From Candidatus Colimorpha enterica (GTDB lineage Bacteria > Bacillota > Clostridia > Oscillospirales > CAG-272), in assembly GCA_018065475.1 (NCBI GenBank), contig JAGHTD010000279.1:1-5977 (forward strand): a stretch of 5,977 nucleotides of DNA, in the 5' to 3' direction. The translations under genes and the position numbers were made by a program. The notes beneath the pieces are model-generated. The model saw nothing but the letters and a program-made list of their open reading frames with translations. It made no database searches and had not been told where the DNA came from. Positions 5,847 through 5,977 of the stretch are shown here, in pieces; the first letter of the stretch is position 1, and every line of letters starts with the position of its first letter.

Positions 5847-5977
5847 TCAATTTTCTGAACATCTCGGGATCGGAAAGAGCGTCTCGCGGTGATCTCTGAA
5901 TATTTCGGCGTCGGTCAGGTTGAAATATTTTCTCTTTTCCCATTCCGGCTGGGAGAGGTCGAAGGTGACGTCGAGAT
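5847..5977 (-). CDS. C-terminal end of an unidentified protein (5' part beyond window)
   Basis: The last 42 residues and a TGA stop are visible (5975-5847 in frame). The tail begins LDVTFDLSQPEWEKRKYFNL and continues to end in PIPRCSEN. Codons up to about 5877 end mostly in C or G, as in the neighbouring genes, which supports coding. I do not recognise the family. After a short T-run at 5876-5874 the reading becomes less gene-like, while the neighbouring frame becomes protein-like (SDPEMFRKLTGVREY) and stays open to a TAA at 5811-5809. A one-base frameshift near 5875 is therefore possible, and the annotated stop is uncertain. Coding on this strand is likely; identity and exact end are not known. 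Confidence 0.6.
   Translation of the reverse strand, partial: LDVTFDLSQPEWEKRKYFNLTDAEIFRDHRETLFPIPRCSEN

Overview
The window looks like ordinary chromosome from a Firmicute, most likely a gut-type member of the Clostridia. The base composition is moderate, codon third positions in the genes are rich in C and G, intergenic gaps are short and AT-rich, promoters are strong TTGNNN-17-TATAAT types, and Shine-Dalgarno (SD) sequences are GGAGG-like. The protein set (UPF0371/DUF1846, NrnA-type DHH phosphoesterase, Bacillus-type glucose-6-phosphate isomerase, small clostridial conserved hypotheticals) points the same way. Genus cannot be set from the sequence alone. I see no mobile element, CRISPR array, rRNA or tRNA. 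The longest gene-free stretch is the 187-bp divergent region at 562-748.

Layout. (1) Positions 1-561, minus strand: the N-terminal membrane half of an ABC exporter, cut by the window edge. (2) Positions 562-748: a divergent regulatory region with one near-consensus promoter per direction and a tandem 11-bp repeat between them. (3) Positions 749-3226, plus strand: a two-gene operon, a DUF1846 (UPF0371) protein followed 9 bp later by nrnA. The DUF1846 gene appears to start on a rare ATA codon rather than the internal ATG at 797. (4) Positions 3238-3278: a hairpin with A and T flanks between convergent genes, probably a terminator for both. (5) Positions 3273-3944, minus strand: a conserved hypothetical protein with a possible PD-(D/E)XK-like nuclease core and a winged-helix tail. 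It starts 3 bp after the U-tract of an upstream terminator and has no visible SD. (6) Positions 3983-5753, minus strand: pgi followed by a small P-loop NTPase, with a clear promoter before pgi and a strong intrinsic terminator after the NTPase. (7) Positions 5847-5977, minus strand: the C-terminal end of an unidentified protein, possibly frameshifted.

Functionally, pgi is central glycolysis and nrnA is nanoRNA/pAp turnover; both are housekeeping. DUF1846, the small P-loop protein and the nuclease-like/winged-helix protein are conserved but uncharacterised. No obvious defence or biosynthetic system is present. The points most worth a second look are the ATA start, the leaderless-looking gene behind a terminator, the unexplained NTPase in the pgi operon, and the possible single-base frameshift near the right edge.
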